A stretch of 6,020 nucleotides of DNA from JBCCRH01 sp039208045. GTDB lineage: Bacteria > Bacteroidota > Bacteroidia > Chitinophagales > Saprospiraceae. The stretch is from contig JBCCRH010000383.1 of NCBI GenBank assembly GCA_039208045.1, positions 1 through 6,020 of the forward strand, in the 5' to 3' direction. Position 1 is the first letter of the stretch. Each line of letters starts with the position of its first letter. Shown here piece by piece: positions 1 to 6,020 of this stretch. The notes below the pieces were generated by a model that saw only the letters and a program-made list of their open reading frames with translations, was not told the DNA's origin and did not search any database. The position numbers were made by a program, and so were the translations under genes.

Positions 1-838
1 CCTCATTCGTCACCTGCACGGTAAATGTAACCTCCTCCCCCACTTCGGGCGTCAGATTATTGACGGACATATCTAGTTCTAAGTCGGTTGCCGCAAATGG
101 ATTCACTGCATCACCATCATCCTCATCCATTGGGTCATCAATTACATTTCCATCCCCATCCGTATCTACTCCATTTCCTGGCGAAGAGTCAATATCTTCC
201 TGGTCATGGGCAGTAATTTCTGCCATATTTAGATAGTCTCCTTCTTCCAACACTCTAGCTACTATCCGCATACTGGTAGAAGTACTATTCGCTAATTCAC
301 CAATATTCCAGGCTCCTATCTCAGGATTGTAGTCTCCAGTAGCACTTACAAATTCATAACCGCTGGGTAGGAGGTCGGTTACTACTACTCCTGTGGCGAC
401 TGATGCCCCATCATTCCTTACCCTAAGTGTAAATTCAACCTCAGAACCTACTGGAGGTAGCAGAACATTGACGGATTTATCTAGGCGCAAGTCAACCCCT
501 TCTAGAAAACCAGCATCTACGGTATTATCCGTCTCACCTGATCCAATCACGATGATCCCTGTCTGGCCAGTAGTTTCATCCAAATCACTATCCGTAGCAT
601 CATCACCCTGGTTTGCGGGCACTAGCTCAAAGCCTGCTGGTGCCCAGAATGCTACAATATACTCCCCTGGCGCTAGCCCATCAAAGCTATACGTACCATC
701 AGCGGCCGAGGTAGTGGTGGCTAGCTGATTACCATTTCCATCCAGCAAGTTAATGGTTACGCCTGGTAGTCCAGGCTCTCCCAGGTCTTGGATGCCGTTG
801 CCATTCCTATCTTCCCAGACGAAATCGCCGATCGATCC
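1..838 (-). other. SdrD_B domain followed by tandem DUF11 repeats (residues about 521-799+)
   Basis: Residues 521-631 open with GSIGDFVWEDRNGNGIQDLG, followed by EPGLPGVTINLL, ADGTYSFDGLAPGEY and VDAGF. This is the SdrD_B/Cna-B-like fold, with a D-x-N-G-N-G-I-Q calcium-binding-type loop at 530-537. DUF11 repeat 1 begins VDLRLDKSVN (635) and contains GSEVEFTLRVRNDG, TGVVVTDLLPSGY and a final NMAEITA. Repeat 2 begins TDLELDMSVN (771) with GEEVTFTVQVTNE and runs off the edge. The linker between them (about 735-763) is rich in Asp, Glu and Gly and may bind calcium. These modules usually form stalk-like extensions on secreted proteins, so more DUF11 copies probably lie to the left; that is inference. 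Confidence 0.85.
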
Positions 839-2398
839 CTGTGTGGTTTGAGTATCAGATACTGCTTTTATAAGCTGTACATCCTGATTGCCGTTAGCTT
901 GAAAGAGTTGGTTAAGTGCAGCGAAACCACCATTAGCGCAAGCTACAAAATCGCGAGGTTCCACAAGCATGGGAAGTGTGGTGGAAGTGAGCTGCTGAGT
1001 AGAAAGTACTTGGCCATTTTCTGTGAGGAAGGTCAGAAAAATGTTTCGATCGTTACCCAAATCAGTAGTAGAGCCCGTGCTGAGGTAGGCCAATCTATCT
1101 TCATTAGCACGAACCATGAAAGCGGCACCTACGTCGATGTACTCTAGAGCCAAATCATAAGTGATAGGATTTTCACCATCAGCATCGTAGGCTACAATAT
1201 TTTGGGTGCCCGCCAATAGCAGGGTACCATCTGAGGCTTCTACCATGCTTGTATAAGAGTCGGCAGAAAATATAGCCCGCTCCCATATAGCTTCGCCCGA
1301 GGCATTGATCTTGATTAACAGTGTATGTTCAAAAGAATAGCCAGAAATAAGAAAACTGCCATCCGCTAGCTGGCTAATTAAAGTTCCCTCTTCCAGAACA
1401 CCGAAGTCAAAAGTGTAGCGCCAAAGTTCGTTGCCATTAGCATCCGTTTTTAGAGCAAATAGATCACTGTTATGGGTACCCGTCAGGAGATAACCACCAT
1501 CCCCTGCTTCGGTGATAGCACGCACCCTAGAATTGGTGCTGCCGTCAATCAATATGTTTTTCCAAACAACAGTGCCATCGCTGTCTATCTTTTGTATAAA
1601 AGCTCGGCTGTCATTCGCTCCAACTTCTGTACCTCCAAATACAAAACCTCCATCTTGAGTTTCCAGTAATCCATTAGCCAACTCAGTACTGTCGGCAGGA
1701 AGTGTGGTAGTCCAAAGAACACTGCCATCAGCATCCGTACGAATGATATTGATCGTTTGGTAATAAAGCAACTGGCTCCAATCCAAATTGATATGTACAC
1801 TCCCATCCCGATGTTCTACAGGAAGTAACGAGTTTTCAGTACCTATCACTGCTAGAGTAATTGGCTCATCAGAAAAAGAGATAGTATGCTCCCCTTCAGT
1901 ACCTATAACTTCTAAACATATCTCAAATAAAATACTCTCGTCTGGAATCGAGTAGCCCTCACCATCAGGTAAAAAGTAGTCCCAACTGACACCAAGCTGT
2001 CCTAAACTAATGTTGGTATAGCCAAAAGAAGGCAACCCTAAATTAGGAAGACCAAAATTCTCAACACCCGCAAAAGACAGGTGACTTACAGGGAAGTTAA
2101 TGCTAAATTGTAGGGCTGTAATATTAGTAAAATTTCGTGCCTTTACGGGCAGACACACTATTTCGCCTGTTTGAGCAGCTATTCTAGGCATTTCCAAGTG
2201 GACTGCATCAGAAGAGCTAATCGTCGAATGATCATGCCCTGCAAGGATGGCAAATCCACCATCACTTGTTTCTGTGATAGATACTCCTGAGTCCTTAATA
2301 TCGATGTCATAAACTTGTTCCCATGTTTGAGCAAAGATAAATTGGGGGAATAATAAAGAGAGCGCGCAAATACCTAAAATTCGAAGCAAGCCTTTCAT
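1..2398 (-). CDS. Secreted modular surface protein: propeller repeats, cohesin-like, SdrD_B and DUF11 domains (C-terminus outside window)
   Basis: Translation from the ATG at 2398 stays open for 799 codons to the left edge, so the C-terminus is missing. Residues 1-23 form a signal peptide (MKGLLRILG, hydrophobic core, cleavage likely at FIFA|QT). DGG[FY]-type motifs at about 46, 249, 300, 346, 390 and 490, alternating with D/N-x-x-G-x-x-x-W motifs ending at W229, W279, W326 and W372, mark propeller-like repeats. A cohesin-like domain occupies about 66-204. An SdrD_B-type domain follows at about 521-631, a DUF11 repeat at about 635-731, an acidic linker, and a second DUF11 repeat from about 771. 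Such proteins in Bacteroidota are usually exported and often end in a type IX secretion sorting domain or gliding-motility-type C-terminus; that part is not visible here. A role in surface structure, adhesion or carbohydrate contact is inference. The divergent neighbour at 2542 shows no functional link. The domain calls are solid; the exact role is unknown. Confidence 0.93.
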   Translation of the reverse strand, partial: MKGLLRILGICALSLLFPQFIFAQTWEQVYDIDIKDSGVSITETSDGGFAILAGHDHSTISSSDAVHLEMPRIAAQTGEIVCLPVKARNFTNITALQFSINFPVSHLSFAGVENFGLPNLGLPSFGYTNISLGQLGVSWDYFLPDGEGYSIPDESILFEICLEVIGTEGEHTISFSDEPITLAVIGTENSLLPVEHRDGSVHINLDWSQLLYYQTINIIRTDADGSVLWTTTLPADSTELANGLLETQDGGFVFGGTEVGANDSRAFIQKIDSDGTVVWKNILIDGSTNSRVRAITEAGDGGYLLTGTHNSDLFALKTDANGNELWRYTFDFGVLEEGTLISQLADGSFLISGYSFEHTLLIKINASGEAIWERAIFSADSYTSMVEASDGTLLLAGTQNIVAYDADGENPITYDLALEYIDVGAAFMVRANEDRLAYLSTGSTTDLGNDRNIFLTFLTENGQVLSTQQLTSTTLPMLVEPRDFVACANGGFAALNQLFQANGNQDVQLIKAVSDTQTTQGSIGDFVWEDRNGNGIQDLGEPGLPGVTINLLDGNGNQLATTTSAADGTYSFDGLAPGEYIVAFWAPAGFELVPANQGDDATDSDLDETTGQTGIIVIGSGETDNTVDAGFLEGVDLRLDKSVNVLLPPVGSEVEFTLRVRNDGASVATGVVVTDLLPSGYEFVSATGDYNPEIGAWNIGELANSTSTSMRIVARVLEEGDYLNMAEITAHDQEDIDSSPGNGVDTDGDGNVIDDPMDEDDGDAVNPFAATDLELDMSVNNLTPEVGEEVTFTVQVTNE
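1787..2203 (-). other. Cohesin-like domain within the surface protein (residues about 66-204)
   Basis: The segment reads as a beta-rich cohesin-type module. It has an opening strand with GEIVCLPVKARNFTNI, then TALQFSINFP, a central LGVSWDYF strand, ILFEICLEVIGTEGEH, and a closing DGSVHINL. This order of short motifs is the pattern seen in the cohesin-like domains of many Bacteroidota secreted proteins. Classical cohesins bind dockerins in cellulosomes; in this phylum the fold is found without cellulosomes and its ligand is generally unknown. No dockerin-type duplicated calcium loop was seen elsewhere in the window. The domain separates two halves of what looks like a single propeller repeat. 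Confidence 0.78.
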
Positions 2399-2541
2399 GG
2401 GTCGACGTTAATTTTTTTTCACACTACAAAATGCATCCTTCCTTTTAGTCTGTCAAAAACATTTTTTTGAATTTGTAACAAACAAATACTGACGAATCGC
2501 TATTTCATTGGCGTACTAACCCATTTTGTAATATTTTTTAC
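2399..2541. promoter_or_regulatory. Divergent intergenic region with promoters for both flanking genes
   Basis: This 143-bp AT-rich stretch separates the start codons of two divergently transcribed genes, so both promoters are expected here. It holds a perfect 7-bp inverted repeat (TCAAAAA at 2453-2459, TTTTTGA at 2464-2470, 4-nt loop) and a 5-bp one (ATTTG at 2471-2475, CAAAT at 2483-2487). In so AT-rich a region these may be chance. Neither start codon has a clear Shine-Dalgarno sequence, but A/T-rich runs lie just upstream, which is usual in Bacteroidota. I found no convincing TAnnTTTG -7 element for the rightward gene. Confidence 0.5.
2427..2456 (-). promoter_or_regulatory. Candidate promoter of the surface protein gene
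   Basis: Read on the minus strand, TTGACA (2456-2451) is followed 19 nt after its TTG by GCATTTTG (2434-2427), about 29 bp upstream of the ATG. The Bacteroidota housekeeping promoter has a TTG at -33 and TAnnTTTG at -7, spaced about 19-21 nt. The spacing and the TTTG half fit, but the TA of the -7 element is replaced by GC. It is a weak match, given as the best candidate only. Confidence 0.28.
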
Positions 2542-3948
2542 ATGCAAAAAAGTGATGTAGTCCAACTGATTGGCCGTTTACCGAAAGGTGACCGACGGGC
2601 GCTGCGCAAATTCCTACAACCAGGAATGCACAATACGCGAGAAGAAGTACACCAGCTTTATCTACTGATCGATAAGCAGCTCAACAAAAAGCCGGAAATG
2701 CTCCATAAAGAACGCGCTTTTGCACAGCTTTTCCCAGGCGCTACCTACGATGATCAGCTGATGCGCCATGCCATGTCCTACTTGCTAAAAGCAGTGGAGA
2801 CCTACCTCATTTTCCAAGAAGCAAGCAGAAACGAGATCACAGAGAAAATCCTACTCCTCACCGCTTACCGCAAGCTACGTATGGAGAAGCACTTTCAACG
2901 CACCCTGCGCATGGTGCGCAAAAAGTTAGATCAAAGCCATACCCAAGATACACGCTACTTTCAGCAATGCTTTCAAGTAGAGCAGGAAATATACCTCCAA
3001 AATGAACGCAAAAAGCGGGATATGCAGCGTGATTTGGGCGAAATGGTGGAGTGGATGGACATTGCTTACCTGACTCAAAAACTGCGGCAAAGTTGCCGCC
3101 AATCTGCTCACCAAGCAGTCTACAAGGTAGAGTATGATCAGCGCTTGCTTCAGCAACTCTTGGTCTTCTTGGAGCAAAGCGACTTGCTCGATTATCCCGC
3201 CATCAGCTTGTATTTTTATTACCTAAAGGCCGTGCAAGCACCTCATGAAAAGCAGTGGTTTGATCAACTAAAAATGGGCTTTATGGCTCATCAAGCAAAG
3301 TTTTCGAAACGAGAGCAGCAAGAGTTATTACAATTGGCGATCAATTTTACCATCCGTCAATTTAATACTGGGGAGGCCCATTATCTGCGGGATACTTTTG
3401 AGCTATATCGCTTAGGCTTAGAGTTGGAACTGCTGCTGGAAGATGGCTATTTGAGTCGATTTGCCTTCAAAAATATTGCAGGCATTGCCATTCGACTGCA
3501 AGAATATGCTTGGACAGAGCAGTTTATTGAACGCTTTGCAGCTAAATTGCCAATGCTACACCGTACTACCTACGTAGACTATTGCTTGGCAAAACTGCGT
3601 TTTGCACAAGGCCATTATCAGCAGGCACTCCAACGATTACAGGCAGTAGCCTACGATGATCTCTTCCTCAACTTGGATACAAAAGTGCTACAGCTCAAAA
3701 TTTATGTAGAGCTGGATGAAGAAGAACTCCTCGATGCGCTACTGACTAGTTTCAAGCGTTTTATAGAGCGTAAAAAAGGAATGGGCTATCACCGCAAAAC
3801 TTATCTGAATACGATCTACTTTACCCGAAAAATAATGGAGCTAAACCCTTTTGATCGCTCCGCACAGGCTTTGCTGGCGCAAAAAATAGAGGCGGAGCCA
3901 GCCCTCGCAGAGCGGGAGTGGTTGTTGGAGAAGCTGCGGAGGGAATAA
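2542..3948 (+). CDS. Conserved-type hypothetical protein, all-helical and TPR-like, 468 residues
   Basis: I cannot assign a function. The product has no signal peptide or membrane segment and is rich in Leu, Gln, Lys, Arg and Glu, so it is probably a cytoplasmic helical-repeat protein. The N-terminal part (about 1-95) has the pattern seen in Bacteroidota hypothetical proteins: a short helix ending RALRKFLQPG, LYLLIDKQLNKKPEMLHKER, then LFPGATYDDQLMRHAMSYLL leading to an ETYLIFQ helix. A basic helical stretch covers about 103-165 (many Lys/Arg, possible coiled coil). The C-terminal half is TPR-like, clearest at 344-412 with YCLAKLRFAQGHYQQALQRL, then TKVLQLKIYVELDEEELLDALL and FKRFIERKK. TPR-type scaffolds usually bind other proteins; a partner is not apparent. 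ATG at 2542 is chosen because it opens the conserved-looking MQKSDVVQLIGRLP start and lies just after an A/T-rich tract. It converges on the gene at 4070. Confidence 0.9.
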   Translation: MQKSDVVQLIGRLPKGDRRALRKFLQPGMHNTREEVHQLYLLIDKQLNKKPEMLHKERAFAQLFPGATYDDQLMRHAMSYLLKAVETYLIFQEASRNEITEKILLLTAYRKLRMEKHFQRTLRMVRKKLDQSHTQDTRYFQQCFQVEQEIYLQNERKKRDMQRDLGEMVEWMDIAYLTQKLRQSCRQSAHQAVYKVEYDQRLLQQLLVFLEQSDLLDYPAISLYFYYLKAVQAPHEKQWFDQLKMGFMAHQAKFSKREQQELLQLAINFTIRQFNTGEAHYLRDTFELYRLGLELELLLEDGYLSRFAFKNIAGIAIRLQEYAWTEQFIERFAAKLPMLHRTTYVDYCLAKLRFAQGHYQQALQRLQAVAYDDLFLNLDTKVLQLKIYVELDEEELLDALLTSFKRFIERKKGMGYHRKTYLNTIYFTRKIMELNPFDRSAQALLAQKIEAEPALAEREWLLEKLRRE

Positions 3949-3990
3949 ACATCGCGGATTGCAAACCTGCCCGATGCAGGCGGGTCCGCT
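3948..3990. repeat. REP-like repeat unit A (diverged palindrome)
   Basis: The unit starts on the last base of the upstream stop codon with AACATCGCGGATTGCAAACC, which recurs at 4000-4019 with two differences (a 52-bp offset). It can fold: GCGGA (3954-3958) pairs with TCCGC (3985-3989), and inside it CCTGC (3966-3970) pairs with GCAGG (3976-3980) around a 5-nt loop. It looks like a decayed relative of unit B. Kinship with the REP elements moved by RAYT-type (TnpA_REP) proteins is inference; no such gene is in the window. Confidence 0.65.
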
Positions 3991-3999
3991 AGGCACAGG

Positions 4000-4062
4000 A
4001 ACATCGCGGATTACAAATCCACTAGGCGCGTGCCAGGATACCAGCGGGTTTGTAATCCGCGA
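4000..4062. repeat. REP-like repeat unit B (long hairpin), possible transcription terminator
   Basis: TCGCGGATTACAAATCC (4004-4020) is the reverse complement of GGGTTTGTAATCCGCGA (4046-4062), except for one position that would be a G-U pair in RNA. This gives a 17-bp stem with a 25-nt loop, and the loop holds a small GGC/GCC hairpin (4025-4034). It sits between two convergent genes and ends 7 nt before the stop codon of the leftward gene. On the plus strand it is followed by GAAGCTTTTATT, a weak T-run, so it could end transcription of the rightward gene. No T-run follows on the minus strand. The shared arm with unit A points to a dispersed repeat rather than a dedicated terminator. Confidence 0.75.
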
Positions 4063-4069
4063 GAAGCTT

Positions 4070-4690
4070 TTATTCCCCAAAATCAGTCCAAAACCGCTTC
4101 TGACTCGCTAGTCCCTGATTAGTAGTGGCCGAATACTGCCATTTGCCAATCGCTCGCCCTGCCTGGAGCTGGCCACGCACCCGCAATTGATCGGGCGAAG
4201 CGGCGAAAGACCACTCCCAAGCCCCGCTGGCAGGCTGGCCTGTAGGGTCAAAAAATTGCCAAGTGCCAATCATCTCCCCATTTTGGTACGTGCCTTGCAT
4301 CGCGATTTGCCCATTAGGGTGATAAAAAACGGCTGCACCATCTTCCAAGTGATCCTTGAAGCGTAGGCTTTCTGCCAATTGGCCATTTTCATACCATATC
4401 TGATAGGTGCCCTGCAATAAATCATTTACGTAAGTGGCCTCGAAGTAAGGATTGCCGTTGTTGTAGTACCACTTCCAGTTTTCTACTTTGGCTGGCTCAT
4501 ATTGCACGGTCATCCAGGGGGATGCATCTTCGTAATAGATGTTTTCGGCTACTTTTTGGCCTTCGTCAAATACTTTCTCCCAGCGCTGGTCGGTATTAGG
4601 GTAGTTGGTTACGATGGTGTCTTGGGCGGATAGGAACGATGACAATAGCATTGCCCAAAGTAGCAAAGGATAGGAGTGTTTGATTTGCAT
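4070..4690 (-). CDS. Secreted MORN-repeat (YwqK-like) protein, 206 residues
   Basis: Residues 1-22 form a signal peptide (MQIKHSYPLLLWAMLLSSFLSA|QD), so the product is exported; no lipobox cysteine is present. Residues about 70-152 hold three to four MORN_2-type repeats: NWKWYYNNGNPYFEATYVND, GTYQIWYENGQLAESLRFKD, GAAVFYHPNGQIAMQGTYQN and GTWQFFDPTGQ. Each has the aromatic-x-NG-[QN] core and a 20-25-residue period. A further weaker pair follows at about 158-185 (GAWEWSF, GKWQYSA). Proteins like this are often auto-annotated as 'YwqK family antitoxin', but that name gives no evidence of toxin control, and a secreted MORN protein with no toxin beside it is unlikely to be an antitoxin. MORN sheets commonly mediate protein or membrane contacts. 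It lies 21 bp downstream of the FGE-like gene on the same strand, so co-transcription is likely. The ATG at 4690 is preceded by AAAAGAAATATT, with no clear Shine-Dalgarno. Confidence 0.9.
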   Translation of the reverse strand: MQIKHSYPLLLWAMLLSSFLSAQDTIVTNYPNTDQRWEKVFDEGQKVAENIYYEDASPWMTVQYEPAKVENWKWYYNNGNPYFEATYVNDLLQGTYQIWYENGQLAESLRFKDHLEDGAAVFYHPNGQIAMQGTYQNGEMIGTWQFFDPTGQPASGAWEWSFAASPDQLRVRGQLQAGRAIGKWQYSATTNQGLASQKRFWTDFGE

Positions 4691-4711
4691 AATATTTCTT
4701 TTAATTGTGGA

Positions 4712-6020
4712 TTAATTTCTCGTGCGCACGCCCCGAAACCCAATGTGAGAAGCACGCCGATCCGGCTTGGTGCGGAGGCCTTTGAAGCGGTCGGCAGTGC
4801 GGGCATGGTTTTCGTGAAATTTCCAGCAGCCGCCGCGCCCTGCAAAGGCATAGTCGCCGTCAATGGGCTGCCAGTCAGCATTAGTCGCCTGGCCATTTGC
4901 GCTAAGCACTCCATTGCCATGCGTACCCTGGAACTTGCGACCTGACGGATGGCCTACGGTAACTACCGGTTCCTGCAAGTTCCCTCCCATTTCCATGAGA
5001 CCGTAGTAGGTCGCCCCAGCCGCTATGCGATCCCCATTGGAGTTAACTCCAAAAATGCCCATGCGTACCGGGCCTCGCCCGCCATCGCCACCACTAAACC
5101 CTCTACAGCCATCACAATCTGGATCATAAAAGGGAGCGCCAGGCTTACATACATCATCAATATTGAAATACGAAAACATGCTGGCATGCACATTACCATC
5201 GGTCTGTATAAGGCCATTCTCTGCCACCGCTAGTGCGCCATTAGACATCATTATCTTGGTGCTGAAAACCATGTTAGATTTGATGGCTATTTCATTGACA
5301 CCCCACACATATTCTCGATAAACGGCTGGTTTTGGCCCTCTACAAGCTTTTTCAAATTCCAGTTCCGTCATGTGGCGCAGGCCTGCCCAGTCCGCATAAG
5401 CTTGGCCATCTAGCCAGGAAAGGAAATTGCAGGGGCGCAGGGGGCGGCTAGTCACAAAGTCGCCCTCATAGTTGTGGATCATATTGCGATAGTCCCTGAT
5501 GGGCCTGTTGTATTCTTGTTCGCTCGTAATATCACGTGCACGTTGTGGCATTGCGTCGATGGTATTCAAAAAGTCACAATACTGCTGCTGCGATAGCTCA
5601 TATTTCATGCAGTAGAAGCCCTTATATCCTTTCGGGAAATCTGCCTCCAACTTCCCTTTTGGAACGCCTGAGAACGTATTGGTACCTCTAATACTAATAT
5701 CCTGCCAGAATAGGTTGCCGTCCACTTTGCCGATGGAGATAGTCTCCTCAGAACTCACCCGATATACGCCACCATAGTTGCCTTTTTTACGATCGCTGAA
5801 CTTAAAAAAGGAGTCGTAAGGCGCACCACCTGCCCCTGGTGTCAGCTCCTCTCGCCGTTGCCGCACACTTTTTGTAGTACCCAGCTCAAAAGCACCCTCT
5901 GGGATGTATACCATTTCTACCCCAAATAGCTTCAGCTCCGCTATGGGAGTAGTCCTTGGATTTTCTAGCTGTAGCTGTATGCGCCAGTGGTTATCCCCCT
6001 CACCTTGCTGCGCTCGAAAC
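4712..6020 (-). CDS. FGE-sulfatase (SUMF1/EgtB/PvdO)-fold protein without the FGE cysteine pair (N-terminus outside window)
   Basis: The frame is open from the right edge, giving 435 codons; the true start is outside. The methionine at 5914 lies within GVEMVYIPEGAFELG, the usual opening strand of this fold, so it is not the start. Numbered from that Met, the landmarks are: FYCMKYELSQQQYCDFLNT at 100-118; FLSWLDGQAYADWAGLRHMT at 164-183, then ELEFEKACRG (184-193); YYGLMEMGGNLQEPVVTVG at 303-321; RGGCW at 360-364; and IGFRGVRTRN at the C-terminus. These match the FGE-sulfatase family in order. True formylglycine-generating enzymes have a catalytic Cys pair just after RGGS; here the stretch reads RGGCWKFHENHARTADR, so oxidase activity is unlikely. 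About 35 codons upstream of Met 5914 (WRIQLQLENP) look like the end of an N-terminal beta domain. Bacteroidota relatives with this architecture are typically secreted. It probably forms an operon with the MORN gene downstream. Confidence 0.9.
   Translation of the reverse strand, partial: FRAQQGEGDNHWRIQLQLENPRTTPIAELKLFGVEMVYIPEGAFELGTTKSVRQRREELTPGAGGAPYDSFFKFSDRKKGNYGGVYRVSSEETISIGKVDGNLFWQDISIRGTNTFSGVPKGKLEADFPKGYKGFYCMKYELSQQQYCDFLNTIDAMPQRARDITSEQEYNRPIRDYRNMIHNYEGDFVTSRPLRPCNFLSWLDGQAYADWAGLRHMTELEFEKACRGPKPAVYREYVWGVNEIAIKSNMVFSTKIMMSNGALAVAENGLIQTDGNVHASMFSYFNIDDVCKPGAPFYDPDCDGCRGFSGGDGGRGPVRMGIFGVNSNGDRIAAGATYYGLMEMGGNLQEPVVTVGHPSGRKFQGTHGNGVLSANGQATNADWQPIDGDYAFAGRGGCWKFHENHARTADRFKGLRTKPDRRASHIGFRGVRTRN

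Noticed and set aside
393..1147. Plus-strand open frames at 393-728 and 788-1147
   Set aside because: Both lie wholly antisense to the continuous modular protein, whose domain motifs are clear throughout. Their translations are Ser/Pro/Ala-rich or patternless.
1835..1906. TTCAGTACCTAT occurring twice exactly 60 bp apart, as a possible duplication
   Set aside because: It encodes the two VIGTE strings at the end of the cohesin-like domain. The surrounding residues differ, so it looks like a family motif plus chance.
2926..3177. Minus-strand open frame with hydrophobic runs, resembling a small membrane protein
   Set aside because: It is antisense to the helical protein. The hydrophobicity comes from reading Gln/Lys/Glu-rich helix codons in reverse, and no independent start signal is seen.
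3816..4080. Minus-strand frames crossing the convergent gap
   Set aside because: They run through the palindromic repeats and antisense to the end of the helical protein. The repeated 'FVIRDV' and 'FAIRDV' strings in their translations come from the DNA repeats.
4609..5233. Overlapping frames on both strands at 4609-4920, 4676-4945, 4949-5233 and 5023-5217
   Set aside because: All overlap the FGE-like gene or the start of the MORN gene, which have strong family motifs. They are shadow frames.
1..6020. CRISPR array, tRNA, rRNA, insertion sequence or defence genes
   Set aside because: No regularly spaced direct repeats, cloverleaf-like sequence, transposase motif, nuclease, reverse transcriptase or other defence-type motif was seen on either strand.

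Overview
The window looks like chromosomal DNA from a Bacteroidota bacterium, most likely of the Saprospiria/Lewinella-Haliscomenobacter type. This is inferred from protein style: secreted proteins mixing DGGF-type propeller repeats, a cohesin-like domain, SdrD_B and DUF11 modules; a FGE-sulfatase-like protein with the 'VEMVYIPEGAF' opening; a secreted MORN/YwqK-type protein; and a helical protein of a kind common in this phylum. AT-rich start regions without clear Shine-Dalgarno sequences agree. No rRNA, tRNA, CRISPR array, transposase or phage gene was seen.

Layout. (1) 1-2398, minus strand: the first 799 codons of a large secreted modular surface protein whose C-terminus lies beyond the left edge. 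Order: signal peptide, propeller-like repeats with a cohesin-like domain inserted into the first one, an SdrD_B domain, one full DUF11 repeat, an acidic Asp/Gly linker, and the start of a second DUF11 repeat. (2) 2399-2541: a 143-bp AT-rich divergent intergenic region with promoters for both flanking genes. (3) 2542-3948, plus strand: a 468-residue cytoplasmic all-helical, TPR-like protein of unknown function. (4) 3949-4069: a 121-bp convergent gap almost filled by two related REP-like palindromic units. (5) 4070-4690, minus strand: a secreted MORN-repeat protein. (6) 4712-6020, minus strand: the C-terminal 435 codons of a FGE-sulfatase (SUMF1)-like protein whose N-terminus lies beyond the right edge. 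Genes 5 and 6 are 21 bp apart and are probably co-transcribed.

The genes do not form an obvious pathway. Three of the four products are, or probably are, exported, which suits a cell-envelope or surface repertoire. I see no defence system or clearly new multi-gene system. The observations most worth checking are the split propeller blade carrying the cohesin-like insertion, the palindromic repeats packed between the convergent stop codons, and the SUMF1-fold protein that lacks the FGE catalytic cysteine pair.
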